From positions 1,003,501 through 1,067,500 of the forward strand of contig BLAL01000016.1 of assembly GCA_015698045.1 (NCBI GenBank): a DNA stretch of 64,000 nt. Direction: 5' to 3'. Positions 34,976 through 49,221 of the stretch are shown one piece after another. The first letter of the stretch is position 1. Every line of letters starts with the position of its first letter. Below the pieces are notes generated by a model. The model was not told the DNA's origin, did no database searches, and was given only the letters and a program-made list of their open reading frames with translations. The translations under genes were made by a program, and so were the position numbers. Origin of the DNA: Rhizophagus clarus. Taxonomy: Eukaryota; Glomeromycota; Glomeromycetes; Glomerales; Glomeraceae.

Positions 34976-35470
34976 TGTCTTCAAAATCTTTAATTGATTA
35001 ATTGATTATTTTATAGAGAGTATGATCGATCAAACTCGATTAATCATATTTGATTGATCAATTTAATTAATCAAATAGTAATCGCCATATTAAATTTTAA
35101 ATTAAGTAAATTAAGTTTGATAATCGATATTTATATTATAAAAAAATTTATTATGAAAGTTTATCATTTATTATTTTATTATATATTTTTAAGCTAAATT
35201 ATTCTTAGTTTATTCAAATAGAAAAAAAGTAATTTGCATATAGTTTCTAGTAAAAAGTTTTTAATATTAATAATATTATAAAAATCTGCCTGTATACTAA
35301 AATTAGAATTTTTTAATCAATTAAATAGAAGTTATCATATGGTTATTGATTGATTGTATTAATTAATTATATATTTGATTGATCATAATTAAACAGATTC
35401 TAAATTTTATGATCAATTAATTAATTGATCGATCAATAATCGATCACAATCAATATAATTAAATTCCTTA
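34976..35470. repeat. Palindrome-rich segment with inverted ends
   Basis: GAATTTAATT at about 34978 is inverted as AATTAAATTC at about 35457-35466. Inside are many ttgattgatcaattaatt-type self-complementary words in mirrored order. It may be a foldback MITE; ends are not certain. Confidence 0.35.
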
Positions 35471-35495
35471 ATAATAATGCAGAATTTGAAGACGT

Positions 35496-35811
35496 GGTAA
35501 ATTAAAGTACTAATTTTTTAAATATGATGTAAAAATTAAAACTATTAGCATAAAATTATACTATTTGGCTAACTTTTTATTAAAAGTCTAGTAAAAATTT
35601 TCAATCATTAGAAATAATATGAATCCAAAAGTAAAACCCAATATTCGCAACATTAAAAATAAGGTTTTTTTTCTTTTAAGTTCATAAGTAAGTTATTTTT
35701 AGTACTCAAAAAATTTACTAAACTTTTAATAAAAAGTAAGCTAAATAGCATAATTTTATACCAATAAACTTAGTTTTTATATTATATTGTAACAATTAGT
35801 ACTTTGGTATT
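35496..35811. mobile_element. Foldback MITE with arms of about 100 bp
   Basis: Left arm 35496-35600 and right arm 35706-35811 are inverted copies: ggta..aaagtactaatt at the outer ends, then cataaaattatactatttgg and taactttttattaaaag on the left against their complements on the right, with a few mismatches and small gaps. The loop of about 100 bp is non-coding. The transcript would form a long hairpin. No clear target duplication was found. Confidence 0.65.
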
Positions 35812-38800
35812 ATATAATTAGCCCTGATTTTTAATATAGGACTTTCTAGTTTATATACAGATCACAAATTAACCAATCAAATTTAATAAATTTAATAAAT
35901 TAATTATAAGTAAAATCACCTGAGTGAAATTACCTCTTGGTGATTTTGCTCCTAAATGCAAATTAGTAATATTCTAATAAAAATTAATTTTATTATTAAT
36001 TATGATACTAAATAAATAATAAAAACTCTTAATTAAATAATCTATCATATTAATTTGGCCAGCATTATAAATTAACAATTGGCCAGCATTAAAAAATTAA
36101 TAATATTTGCAAACAAAATAGAATTTGCATATTATGAAACCTTAAGATTTTTTATTATACCCTGTTTTACCATTTTTTTTTTCCTTTTTAACAAATTAAA
36201 ATAACATCTTAAACTTTAAAATATATGGAACTACTGTTAAAATGTATTATTTAAATTACACAAAAAAATTAAAGTTTGAATATACCAGATTTTGTAACTA
36301 GTAATACAAATAAGAAATGTAAAAAACAAATAATTATACAAAAGTTTCAGATTTTTACAAAAAGTTGTAATACTTCAAGTAATAAAATTGAGAAAATAAT
36401 ATTGGATGTAATTAAATTATTATTTTTTTTTTTTATTTTTCAGTTATCTAAAGGTTTATAACATTTTTGACATAATGAAAAAAAACATGTAATTATATAT
36501 GTATATATATGTATATATATATATATATCTCAAATTCGAAAGATAAAATCACACGATTTTCAACCGAAAGATTAATTAATTTTTAAGAATTTTGGTAAAG
36601 TAATAAAATTAATAATTAATAAAGAAAAAGAAGCACAAAGAAAAAATTAATTGGTGCATCCTATACAATTATACGAATCGATCATTAAATACTATTAAAG
36701 AATTTTTAAAGTTCTAAAAGAGAAGCACATAAGATAACTGAAAAATTACGTATTAGAAATACATAAAATGTAATACAAATAACATGTCATAATATAACGT
36801 GTAAACAAAAAATTGATCTTGGAACAAGCGAAGCCGCACCCAATTTGTACAAGAAGAAGAACGGGGAACATTATTATGATCTCTACGATGATAATTAAAA
36901 TCGATTTCGAACAAAAGATAAACAAAAAGATGAATAAAAAGTTACGTATTAATAAAGGGAAAGCAAAGTTCCAAAAGCAAAAACAACATATATGCATGAG
37001 GGCTGTACAGGGAAAGTTTTCAAAGAGAACACACCCCAATTGTATAATTGTAATATGCAATAACGCCACTTAATATTAAAATAATAATATTTATATAAAA
37101 AAATGCATTTAATCAAATGTGCAATTAACTTTATCAGTAAACGGTAGCAATATATAATTATATAATTATATTAATTTATAATGTATAACCAATAATTAAA
37201 TTGAAAGTGAAAAAGATCTTTACGAAATAGAAATGAAACGGATGCACAATTAAAAAAGTATTATGATGTAAATGATGTAAATGAAATAAGAAGAATACTT
37301 TATCTATTATATCAACTTCTAACTTAATTGATATTAGGCTTATTCCATTTATTTACTTCGTGTATTTGATATTATAAATTGAAATGCAACAAACAATGAC
37401 AATGAGATATTTTAAATAAGTTTTTCCTGATCAAAAAATCCATTTAAATTCTCGATCTTTTGAACTGTGATGCATTTTAATCCATCAGATCAGCTGAAAA
37501 AATGTTTGAGGAAATAAATCTTGGAAATATTGAGAATGTTCTTGAATTTACTTGACTTTGTCAATGACCAATTTATTAGACTAATAAGTTAAGAAGCGGA
37601 ATTGAAAAATATCACGCGCGGACAATTATTAATTGTTTCATAATTAATTGGAGACATAAAAAAAAATTTTTTTTTTTATATTTGTTCCCATTATTATTAT
37701 TACGATGTATATTTTTATTTTTATTATTATTTATTTGCATTACAACATAATATATATATATATATATATATGTATGTACTTTTTTTTGTGGTGATTCTAA
37801 AAATATCTATTGTTGTTTTTTCTTTATTGTTTATATTGAATGATTCTATACTAACTTATAACTATTTCATAACTATATAAACTTCTTTTTTTTTATAAAA
37901 ATCAACAATGTAAATTCAATTTTATTCGTTCGTGTGAGGATAAAAAAAATTGTATTACTTTTTTATTTATATTTTGATGACGGTTTTCAGGGTTTTTGAC
38001 ATATGGTAATTTAGGCAAGTTGGCGAGAAACATTTACCTTGCACATACATTTTGTACATTCTATTCTTTTGATTACTATAAACCGATTCAAATCTTTTTT
38101 TTTTCTTTTTTTTTTTCGTGAGTAAGAATTTTTTTTTTTTTTCGTCTTTTTGTTATCTGTTATACCGAATAAATAATTTATACTACGATAAATAATCAAA
38201 ACGCATGGACTAAATTAGTTAAATTATGTAACTCATAAAATTATATAATCTGGATCCGAGTCAAAATGATCCTTATAGAGTATAAGTTAAATTTTCTAAT
38301 CTTTTTTGTTACAAAAGGTAAAAAAAAAAAAAAATAATAATTAAAAAATCCGGAGATAAATTTTACATATTTTTGGTAAGATCTGCGATATAAGTTTGTT
38401 GTCCATTTTTTGCTCGTTAATATATATCTTCCAATAAGAAATCAAATTTGGTTTTCCCAATGAACGCATGTTTTATTTGACTTTTTCTCTCTCTTTTTTT
38501 TTTTCTTTAGAAAAAAAAAAATGGTATAATTTTTTTATATGTATAAGGTTAACAAAAAAATTTTTTTCTTTTTACAAGTTAAACAGAAAAAAAAAAAGCA
38601 GAGAAAAAAAAAAATTTTTTTTTTTTAATCTTTTCCAAAAAAAAAATTTTTTTTTATATATATATTCTTTTAACGGAAAAATTTTTATTATATAATATTC
38701 AAATTATACCGTAATATAATATACAATATACATGTAAATAATATATACATATATAAAAATAAATAAATAAAATAAGATAACATAAACAAAAGATTAAAAT

Positions 38801-39830
38801 AAATAAAATAAAAAAACAGAAAGAAATTCTTTATCTAATTTTCTTTCTTCTTTTCGTGGGAATACACTTTTGAAACGCCCCCCCAAAAAAAATAAAAAAA
38901 AAAATTATAATAAAAATAAAAAAAAAAAAAAATCAAAAAGGTCATTTCAAAGTTTTTTATGTTTACTTTTTTATTTATTTCTCACATTTCTCACTCAGAA
39001 ATAATTAAATTTATTTTCAAGTTTTTTTTTTTTTGTTTTTGTTTCGTTTATTCTTTTTTTCTGATCGAGCTGAGATAATAAAATTTTAATTCGAATCTTA
39101 CTTGTTACAATATGAAATATTCTAATGTTGATCCCATTATTTCCTGTAATAAAAAAAAAGATTATCGATCTCGTATCACAATACATTCAAAAATTATGTG
39201 CCGGAAAATTTTAATTCAATGTTTTACAGTGGTTAAATTTTTGATATTTTTATTTTTATTATAATATAATATATAATATATATATATATATTTATATATT
39301 AAAAAATTAAAGAAAAAAAAAAATAAATCTATAATTCATAATTTTTAAGTAGCTTAATTCATTCATATCAAGAGTTTGGTTTTGTAAATATTAATTATTA
39401 CATTATATATAAATATATATAACTTACTAAATATTATATTTTTATACTATTCTTTTTATTTTAAAAAAGTTCGTGCAACGAACAAAATGATTATAAGAAA
39501 AAAAAAAATATTTACAATTGAAGCAAAATTTTTATGGGAATATGAAAAAAGGGTTTGCAAAGTTCTTTCGATACGTTACGACATCTACATAGAGAAGGAA
39601 AGGGTTAGGAAGAGAAAAACCCTTCAAAACTATTCTTAATCTTAAAAGTTTAAAAAAGCATATTTGGCCCCGTAAGAAAAATAATTAAAAAAAATTTTTA
39701 ATAAGATATTCCTTAACCGCCATTTTTGCCTGCAAAAAAGGACTTTTGATTTTGTTAATTTCTTCTCATCCGCCAAAAAAATATATACCCTTATCTTTCT
39801 CATAATTATATTATATATCATTAGCTTATA

Positions 39831-39864
<34 letters not shown>

Positions 39865-39971
39865 TGTTTTTTTTTGCATAATTGAAAAATAATATAATTT
39901 TTTGTTGTTTTTTGTTTTTTTTTTTTTTTTGTTACTTTACAATTATCATACATATAATGCGATCTGAACTT

Positions 39972-41687
39972 TTACTTTGTATACGGAGGTCGGGCAAATG
40001 CGAATTGTCCACTTGTTCGTACATATTCTTGAATGACGTTACAATTACAGGTGCTATGGGCAAGAAGCTGATTTTTCAATTTTAATGCCTCTTCCCTAAG
40101 ATCATTTACGAGTGTATGCATTGTCGTGTTCTTTTGTGTCAAATCTGACGCTTGTTGTTGAAGACTCTCTTGTGCTTGTTTTTTCTTCTGACGACATTTA
40201 GCGGCTAAAAAAAAAAAGGACCAATGTTGATTAATAAACAAATACTTGATTAAAAAATCAATGTAAAAAAAAACCAAGAATTAATATAATAAATACCTGC
40301 AATTCGATTCCTTTCTAACAATCTTGCACGTTTTTCTTCAGGAGTTTCATCATGTCCATCTTCCGGAACATCTCTTTTAGTACTTGAATCTGACATATTC
40401 GAATCGATCGGGCTGACGGATGTATCTTTGTTGATAAGTGAAGATTCTTCTGTATCGGAAACATCGTCGGAAATACTAGTTGAAACTTGCTCATTTGATT
40501 CCGGATAGGGTTCATCAATTGGAGAAATTAATGATCCTTCATGAACTTTTGATGCTCTTCTGCTATTTAATTTTCTTTGTGAAACACGACGTTTCTTTTG
40601 TTTGGGGGTCGTTTCATTACAAGGAGGTGGAGTTTTCACCTCACTTGAAAACTCCGAGGACGCCGGAGAAGGTTGTTGCATCGGTAAATCATTAGTAGAA
40701 ATGCTCAAGGGAAAATCTTGATAATAATTTTGACGACGACTTTTTGTCTTTGCTTGATCACATTGATCCAAATCATCATCAGTAGGTAAACTTGAAGTAG
40801 GAGAAGAGATAGAAACTGTCATCGTACCATCCATTGAATTTGAATTAACTGATGATAAAGGTAAAAGTAATTGTTTAGGATCATGTTTTTTAGATTGTAA
40901 AAATTGATCTTGTAAATTAGGTTGATAGAATGCGGCAGCAGTAGTTGTAATTGGATAATGGTTTCCTTTTACAACGTGAGGTGAAATAGGTGATGTAGAA
41001 GTAGATGATGATTTTGTAGGAGAGGTGATCGTATTTGCGATAGGAAATTGAATAAATGAAGCTGAAGTAGTCACGGGATTTTGAATTCTTTGTTCTTCCT
41101 GTTGTAAATTATTGTTATTGTACAACTGATCTTGATCATCGTCCGTGATAAGACTGGGAGTAGGTGAATTTGTGACTTTTGTAGTTGATGGAATATTTGA
41201 TGGAGCGGTTGTAGTAGTTATCACGTTTGAAGTAGTAGTAGTAACAGGAATTATATTTTCATTTGTATTTAACCATGATAAATTTTCATTATTATAAATA
41301 TCATTATTTAATAAATCCTCAGGATTACCAATCTTTAAAAAGTTATTATCGAATAATCTTTCCATTTCTTGAGCGTAAGGATTGTAAAAAGCGCCCGATG
41401 ATGAATTTTGATTTACATCATTATACTCCATAATGTAACGTGTTGGAGTAGCAAGTGCTGCCGTATCTAATCCAATTAGATATAAAAAAATTTTAATTGA
41501 ATAATTCATTAAAAAAGGAAAAACGGACAAAATAAAATTAGAAATGAATCTTACTTTCATTACGTTCTCGCTCAGTAGAATTATTTTGAGGGTGCAACCA
41601 TTCTGAACCAGGTGTATTATTTTGTGGACATAACCAAGTAGAACTAGGTGTACTAGGAGTATTTTGAGAGTAAACGTTCCATTCCAT
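39972..41687 (-). CDS. ATF/CREB-type bZIP transcription factor
   Basis: Three exons, 41687-41555, 41466-40297 and 40204-39972, join in phase 1 and 1 (GT-AG introns of 88 and 92 bp) to give 511 aa. The long middle exon is Ser/Thr/Pro/Asn-rich with TP and SP sites, typical of a regulated activation region. The bZIP starts before intron 2 and is completed by it: EEKRARLLERNRIA then AAKCRQKKK, the N-x7-R type basic region of the ATF/CREB class, followed by heptads LQQQASDL, LVNDLREE and LKNQLLAH. It should bind CRE-like sites as a dimer in the nucleus; fungal relatives act in stress and sexual-stage responses. Exon 1 (MEWNVYSQNTPSTPSSTWL) supports the chosen start, the first ATG of a frame that splices cleanly. 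Confidence 0.9.
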
Positions 41688-44010
41688 GACGAAAAAAAAG
41701 ATATGGTTATAAATAAAATAATTTTTTTTTTTTTTTGTTATAACTCTTAAGAGTATGAAAGAGTAGGTTATGAGAGAATAAGAATAAGAAGAGAATAATC
41801 GAGTAGTAAAAGAGTAAATATAAACAATAATGAGAAATGAGGAATCGTAAATATATATATATATATAATTTTATATACACACTAGATAGGTTATTTTAAA
41901 AAACTAAAAAAGGCACAAAAAAATTAAAAACTTCTCTGTTCAGACAACAAATAGCGAAAAGCAAGAAAATTTTTTTTTGGATTTTTGAAAACGCAGAATA
42001 TTGATGGTATTTATCAGTTTTTTTAAAAATAAATATAAACGGATCAAAAACAAAATTAGTGTAAAATAATAAAAAAAAATTTATGGTTAGATTGGAGATC
42101 TTGAGCAACAGAAAAAAATTAAAGATAAAAAAAAAAAATTTAAAAGTTTGGGTTGAAATCTATATATATAAACAGAGTAGCTTGTTTAATTAGAAATTAG
42201 ATCATTATGATGTAATAGAATATATAAAAAATTTGGGATATGTAGCCTACCTAGCCACTTATTTGAATATATGACGTTACTCTAAAAAAAAATTTTAATT
42301 TATGTTGGTCAAAAAAAAAAAAAAAAAAAAAATTAAAAATAAATAAAATTAGTAAAATTTTATTATATAAAAAAAAAGCAAAAAAGCAAACAATATTAAC
42401 AATTATACAGACAGTTCAGGATAACTACATCATCATCAATGAAATTATCTAAAATTACCTTATGAAATTTTTTTGGTGTAGTAACATTAATTTTTTTAGT
42501 TTAGTTGGTTTAGTTAGAGGAAAAATTCTAATCGTAAAATTTGAAATAATCGTAAAATGTACAATAGGGAATTTTAAATTTTCGATGTTGACCGATAAAG
42601 TACTAGTCATATATAATTCTCACGATTTTAAAAATGTACAACAAAAAATTTGGGATAGGGAACTTGGGAAAATGCGGGGAACCGCGTATCTTCTAATTTA
42701 CGGTGCGTAACACATAGAAATGAATGTTTGAAACTCTTTCTTCTGTCAAAAAAAAAAAAAAAAAAAAAAATATATATACATATACATATATGTTTTATAT
42801 ATATATATGTAAATATGTATTATATCTCATAAATAATAAATATTTTTTACCCTTATTATATGACACATGCGTAAAATCGCATATGGTTCATGGGAGAAAA
42901 AAGAAATAACGAAATGCGAAATTTTGTATCTTGTTTATTATAATTGGTTTCACGGTGAGAGAACAAAATGTTTCATTGTCATGCGCTTGTTTTTATTAAC
43001 AATTTTTGAATACAGCACCTTCCATAATAAGTTCAGTTTGCATTTTTTCCAGAATAATTAGTAGATAGGTGTGACAACTGATATAATTGGACGAGAAAAG
43101 TTGTGAAAGGAAAAATGAAAATCGGATTTTACATTTGGATTTTTACCGATTTGACGATTATCAAAGAATCGTATATACAAGTATAATTTATATAATTTGT
43201 GTGATCATAGATTTATTTGATAATGTTAAATTATCATAATGCACCGTGCGTTGTAAAAGGTTCCACATGGCACATGTCTCTTTCTTTACATACTAAAAAA
43301 AAAAAAAAATAATTTCAGGTGGTTTGATGATTCATTTTAGCTTTCAAAAACTTGTTGACTCAGTGTCGTCTTTGTAATATTACATGACGTAAATGATTCA
43401 ATCACAAAATTTATTTTTATTTCAAATGAGGAAATCAAATACGTAAGGCATTACTCTCTATTTCATCTGTGGCGTTCCATTATTAGTCTGAATATTTTTG
43501 TTATGTTTTCCTCGTCAAACGTCTAATAAACTAAATCCTTTTTTCGGAAAATTACCCTAAACAATGTCAATATGCATATATATTATGCATTATGATTATT
43601 AGATTTTATTATATGTGTAATGTTTGTTGAGAAACATCATCCCAAAATTTCCTTTTAAACATAAATCATCTCTTTTGCGGAAATATTTATTTTGTGATTG
43701 ACGTATAATTGACGCAAAATATATCATTGACGCAACATGTCTTTTTTTTAGGTTTTCTTAAAATCGAATTTTATTATATAATTTTCCTTCCAATAGCCTG
43801 GTAACGATCATATATTTTATTCCGATTTCATCATATTTAACGATCTTGGAAAAACTCTTTTTTGTTACAAAAATGATTCTCATCAATTAATTGAACAAAT
43901 TACACCATTTAATTAAACGATCTTTCTTGCAGTTTTCTTTACTTTTAGATCCACATAATAGAACTTTCCAGAATTCTTTTATTGAACTTTTTTATGTTTA
44001 GCGTTTATTC

Positions 44011-44044
<34 letters not shown>

Positions 44045-47000
44045 TATATATGTCTGTTATATAAAAATATTCGAAATCCTTGATAAAGTTCATTGAAAAT
44101 ATTTTGAATTTTTTTTTTTTTTTTTTGACATTTATTATCGTCACACGTGTTATTAATTTAATTTTACGTGTTTAACTTTATTATTTTTCAGATAGAAATT
44201 ACTTTATTTCGTTCTTTATTTTAAAAGATAGAAGTTTAGATGTTAGTTTTTAATGTATCAAATTCCATATTTTTACATAGTAAATATATTGAAATATATT
44301 CGGCATATAGAATGCTTTTTGGATATAATTTATTAATCCAATCCCTTGCGAGTATTTTATCCTATTGTTTATTCCTATATTATTATATTATTATCATCGT
44401 TGTTTTCAATCTAAGATCGTGTTACAATATACTTTATTTTTATTAGACGTTGTACTATATATTATACCTTACTTTAGTTATTGCTTAGTTATCAATTTCT
44501 AAATTGTAAAATCCATGCAATGTATCGAATCCTTCGAACATATCATATAATATCGTTTTTAATAAGCATTTTGGTACATATCTCTATTGTTCTTCCCTAC
44601 AAAGGGTTGAATATATTAAATTTTTTATATTAAACCATAAATTCATAGCGAAGATGTGATATTCTACGTCAAATATTTTAAACGGTTAGAATATTACCAT
44701 AATCCAAGTTTTTTGAAATCATTATTTACATATATGCGGTCAACTTTCTATAAATGCGCCTGGAATTGGGACCATATAGTGCATTTAAAGAAGACACGCA
44801 ATCCACGCATTTATAAAATTATAGAGCATATAAGCTTGGAACATAGTTTGTGCACTTATCAGTGGGATGCATATTTATGTAGATGCATTTATGAAATGTT
44901 GACTGCAATATATTTTAATTTCCAATATATTTATATATCAAATTGATAGTGTAAGTTTACAAATAATTTGATTAATTTATACACTCGGCACATTCAGCAT
45001 ATATTGGAAATATATTTTGAATAAAAGAGTTTACCAGTCCATAGATTCTTGTATCGGCAGTAATTCCACGTGTTTTTTTTATTGCTTATGGGTTAAAGAA
45101 GGTTACAATCACGTTATTTAAAATAAAAGGTTTTATAGAAAGATTATTATGGTATTTTTTATAGTAGACCAATTGTGTTATTATAAATAATCAATTACTA
45201 ATAAATATCAAATTTTATTAATGGCCCCTTATATATTCTTTTTGTTAAATAAATTAGTGTAGGAAATTAAAGTTTTGTTTATATTGATCAATATTAAACA
45301 CATGACCTGATTGATGGAATTGAATGCCGGTAAGATTAAGGAATCAGATATCAAATCAAGATTAAAAAAAAATCAACTAATTATAAAATAGTTAAATTAG
45401 AATTCAAAGGAGGTGATTTATTTTTCAAGTTTTATTTTTATACATGATTTTATTTTTTACCATGTTTTTTTCTATCGTAATTTAGAACCGGCCTAAATTT
45501 ATTAATGTTTGCCCAGATTTAATTTTTTAATGCCCGTCAGCATTACTTAATAAATGACGATCATCATTTTTATTATGAACGACTTAAATAATCTCGTTTA
45601 TCAGGATTTAATTTTCATTGGTCTCCACAGTATTTCCTAAATGACATACTTTTTTGGATGTCTTTGATCAAATATTTTTACCCCATTCAATAGCATGTAC
45701 ATATAAATCTTAGTACCACCTAATTATAATAAACACGTAACATGTCCCCGGATATTGGATAGGTTGGATAGTCGTACGCGTGTTTTATAGCAAACTACTG
45801 TACTCTAGTTGAAGATATCTCTCTCATTTTAAAAGAGATTAGAAGAAAGATAATATTTTTAGATGAGATGAGGTATTAATATAGCCAGATTAGCCATTGA
45901 TGGCTTTGATGGCTTTTTGGACTATTAAACTTTGTTCAGTTACCAATTATTAACGTATAGTCCGTATATCAGTCCGTATATGCGGTGTAGTACATACGCT
46001 ACATATTCTATCCCCTAAAAAAAGGCATATATAACTTTAATAATTAATGCATGCACAAAAATACAAAACCGCCCAAAAGGTGTGTAATTTAATTAATCAA
46101 CGCATGCACAAACCGACAAAAGTACAAAACATTATAAGTACATTCACGACCAGTTAGTTTCTCATAAGTCCTGAATATGTAATACGTGAATATTAAAATC
46201 GGCGTATTTCATGCGGCGCTACTTCAAACTAATTACTGTTATTTTATTCAAAAATATTATAGCGAGATTAGTCGTTGATGGCTTTGATGGCTTTTTGGAC
46301 TATTAGACTTTGTTCAGTTGCCAATTATTAACGTATAACCGTATAGCGGGCACTACATATTCTATAGGATGAATCCCCTAAAAAGAAGACATATATAACT
46401 TTAATAATCAATGCATGCACAAAAATATAAAACCACCTATTAGAAGACATGTAATTTAATTAATCAATGCATGCACGAACTGACAAAAGTATAAGTACAC
46501 TCACGATTAGTTAGTTTTCCAAAAGTCTTGAATATGTAATACGTGAATATTAAAATCGGCGTATTTTATGCGGTGCTACTTCAAACTAAATTATTGAATT
46601 ATGAGAGCTTGATTGATCTTGGAGTAAAATCAGTAGACTATCTCCAATTGGCTAAAGTAGTGCTAAAGTCCAACACTAGTTCAACAATCCAAGTATAATA
46701 ATCCAAGTTCAATAATAATCCAAGTTCAAATAGTCCAAGTCTAATCCTGATAGTCCATTGCCTAAATCGCATATGAAATTCGCGATTTTTAACGTGGGAA
46801 TTTCAAAACATTTAAATATATTTTTTTATTGATACTATAACATATTCGGCATAAGTTTAGTTTATGATATTTAAATATGATAACCTTCCAAACTAATTAT
46901 GGTAATTATGTTGAATAAGCAATTTAGATATGCCCGAATATCAAATTTTATATTATGAAATGATACCAATCTCTCTCGGGACTTTAAATGAATTCTCCAA

Positions 47001-47138
47001 TCTGGGTTATGATTGTAAGATGTAAATATCATATGATTCATCAAATGATCTGTGAAACACACGTGTCTGTTCATTTTGCATTTATGTTTGATAGATTTAG
47101 ATCTTGTCGAAACTTCGAATGAGTTTACACGAGTTTAA
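41688..47138. other. 5.4-kb intergenic region
   Basis: This separates divergent bZIP (minus) and PEX11 (plus) genes and so contains both promoters. It holds A/T homopolymers (42309-42331, 42749-42769), a TTA microsatellite at about 44012-44043 and a tandem duplication at 45880-46590. A 96-codon frame at 44656-44946 has no recognised relatives and begins at a GTG. No gene is called. Confidence 0.5.
45880..46590. repeat. Tandem duplication of about 350 bp
   Basis: Copy 1 (about 45880-46233) and copy 2 (about 46257-46590) share gattagycgttgatggcttt-type starts, actttgttcagttrccaatt, aatgcatgcacaaaaata, gtaatttaattaatcaa, gaatatgtaatacgtgaata and tgcggygctacttcaaacta in the same order, with small indels. 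Non-coding, about 550 bp upstream of PEX11. Confidence 0.85.
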
Positions 47139-48143
47139 ATGGCGATCCTCTCAAAACCAACACGACTTTCTAACCCGCTGGCCGTAGCTGGAAATTTTCA
47201 GCCTAATCCAAATATTGACCGTCTTGTAAATTTCTTGAATTCAGTGCCTGGAACTGATAAAGTTTTGATGGTATTGTTTCGTATTTTTTTTTTATTTGTT
47301 GTATATAAAATATTATTTTTGACTTAAAATCACTAAAATCTTTATATAATATTTAGTTTATTCAATATTTTTCGAAAATTTTAATATGGTTTTCCAATCG
47401 TACTGGTAAAGAATCATTGGCTCAACGTATTGTCAACTTAAGTAATCCGGTATCTGATTTTAGAATCTTTCTTAGGTAAGCTCTGCAAAATTTACATTTT
47501 TTTTTCATTATCAATCTGAATAGATTATCTGATCCCCTTCATTATCAAATATGAAGGTTTTATGGCCTTCTTCCACTAATTCAATGGATGATCCATATTG
47601 AACATCATCCACCAAAATCTTCATTGCTTTTACATATTGAACGTATTCAAAATTTTATCATGATTCTTTATTATCCTTTCGAACATATTTGGTGGCTTGC
47701 ATATCACAAAGTTATTTCCATTTCTGATGAGCGAATGAATAAAATTGGAATTTGGAGCTGTCGTTTTTGGGCTGCTTATGTCATTCTCCAATTTTCGCAT
47801 CTTGCCATAGAATGGAAATTATATAAAATACGAAGTCGTGATATTATTAAAAAAGTAGATGGTGATGAAGATGATATTAGAAAGGAAAAACGAGTGATTA
47901 AAAAAACAAGAGAAAGAATTATAAGAGATACATTTATTAACATTGGTTATTTACCATTAACAGTACGTAATTGAGCGCGTTTTTGTTTTAATTGATTGAA
48001 AATTTCTATTAATCATTATATTAAATTTATAGGTGCATTGGTCAATTGAAAATTCAACTTTTCCAGATATTGGTGTTGGTATCTTTGGCACACTTGCCGC
48101 TTTTTATCAACTGGTCGGTGCGTGGAAATCAGCAAATGAATAA
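47139..48143 (+). CDS. PEX11: Peroxisomal membrane protein PEX11
   Basis: Four exons, 47139-47270, 47357-47475, 47557-47962 and 48033-48143, join through GT-AG introns of 86, 81 and 70 bp to give 255 aa, the usual PEX11 length. PEX11 remodels the peroxisomal membrane and drives peroxisome elongation and division. Visible family features are the N-terminal NPNIDRLVNFLNSVPGTDKV, the amphipathic stretch around FSNRTGKESLAQRIVNLSNP, FRIFLRFYGLLPLIQWMI, the hydrophobic LYYPFEHIWWLAYHKV and RFWAAYVILQFSHLAIEW, and a C-terminal membrane stretch IGVGIFGTLAAFYQLVGAW. The start is the first ATG with a frame that splices through. An Asp/Lys/Arg-rich insert (residues 185-205) lies before the last span. 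Confidence 0.9.
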
Positions 48144-49221
48144 TGATATAATTATAGAAAAAAAGCACTTATTCAAGGAAAAAAAAAAAAGATACTTTGA
48201 ATTATCAAATAATCTCTATTGATCGGAGATTGTTCTAGCACGTCTGTTGTCTATTTATTATTGGAAAATGTATTTTGTCAAATTATTATTAATCAAATAT
48301 ATTGTGTATTTATAAAAAGATAATGCACGTGATTTTTGAGGTTAATCGTCCAATGAAAATTTGCTCCTTTTCAATGCGCAGATTGTGATCAAATGACACA
48401 ATGCGAAGTAAATTTCATTTAAAAGTTGATTCGTGAGAAAATTCTCTCTCTTCGAACTTGAACAGTGCAAGTTCTTTAAACTTTGAGTTTTTTTTGCTGT
48501 CAGTGCAAAGTCTTTAATTTGATTACAAGAGGCTACATTTACTTAGCAATCGAACTAAAGGGAAAAAAAAAAAGCTTCTTTGATTTTCACAAAGTTTATT
48601 ATTAAGTTCTATCCGTAACTGAAAGTTACATTTCTTAACAAGTTCATAAATACTTTATTTGATATTTATTCGAGATATTTTTTTTCTTTTGTTTTTTGAA
48701 GTTTACCAGTTTCCGAAGAAGAAATCAAGAAAAGGAAGGACTAATCTTTTGTTCTCTCTTCTAATATAATTTAATTATTTTATAATTTTTTAACCCTTAA
48801 TTATTTAATTTATTAATTTATTTTTTATTTAATTTTTTTAATATATATATAGTATTTTTTTTTATTTGTTGTTTTTTTTTATTTATTTTGCCCAGCATGG
48901 AGTTTATTTTCTTGTACTAAATGGAGCACACATTAATTTTATTATTATTGTCAAATTACATTGTTAGTTCCGAGAGAACTTCAGGAAACTGGTTACTTCA
49001 TTATCTCCCAATTTTCTTTTTGGCATTTCCGAAGAATCGGAAAAAGTCAAACGATATTTATCATCACAAATTGTATCCACCAAATTGGTTATATCCACTT
49101 ATATTAGCATTATCTTTAGCAACCATTATTGCAATAAGCAATTGGAATTATTTATTATTATTTTCTCCAAGAAAACCAAATAACCCGCGTATTTATAATT
49201 ATACTCATTTCAATTATCACC
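48144..49221. other. Intergenic region between PEX11 and RING gene
   Basis: T-rich spacer of about 1.1 kb that should contain the PEX11 terminator and RING gene promoter. A 145-codon frame at 48921-49358 overlaps the true start of the RING gene in another frame and is not accepted. Confidence 0.45.

Larger units (their letters stand above)
33303..39971. other. Gene-poor, very AT-rich region
   Basis: No gene supported over 6.6 kb. It contains a T-rich block (33530-34560), two inverted-repeat elements (34976-35470 and 35496-35811), TA microsatellites (about 36497-36526, 37751-37771, 39285-39295, 39829-39848) and many A or T homopolymers. Open frames here are Phe/Lys-rich translations of homopolymer DNA. 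Confidence 0.55.

Noticed and set aside
36746-37073. Overlapping frames of 107 (minus) and 86 (plus) codons
   Set aside because: Both strands open by chance, no motif, no supporting gene structure.
44656-44946. 96-codon plus frame
   Set aside because: Begins at GTG rather than ATG and shows no recognisable domain; left unannotated.
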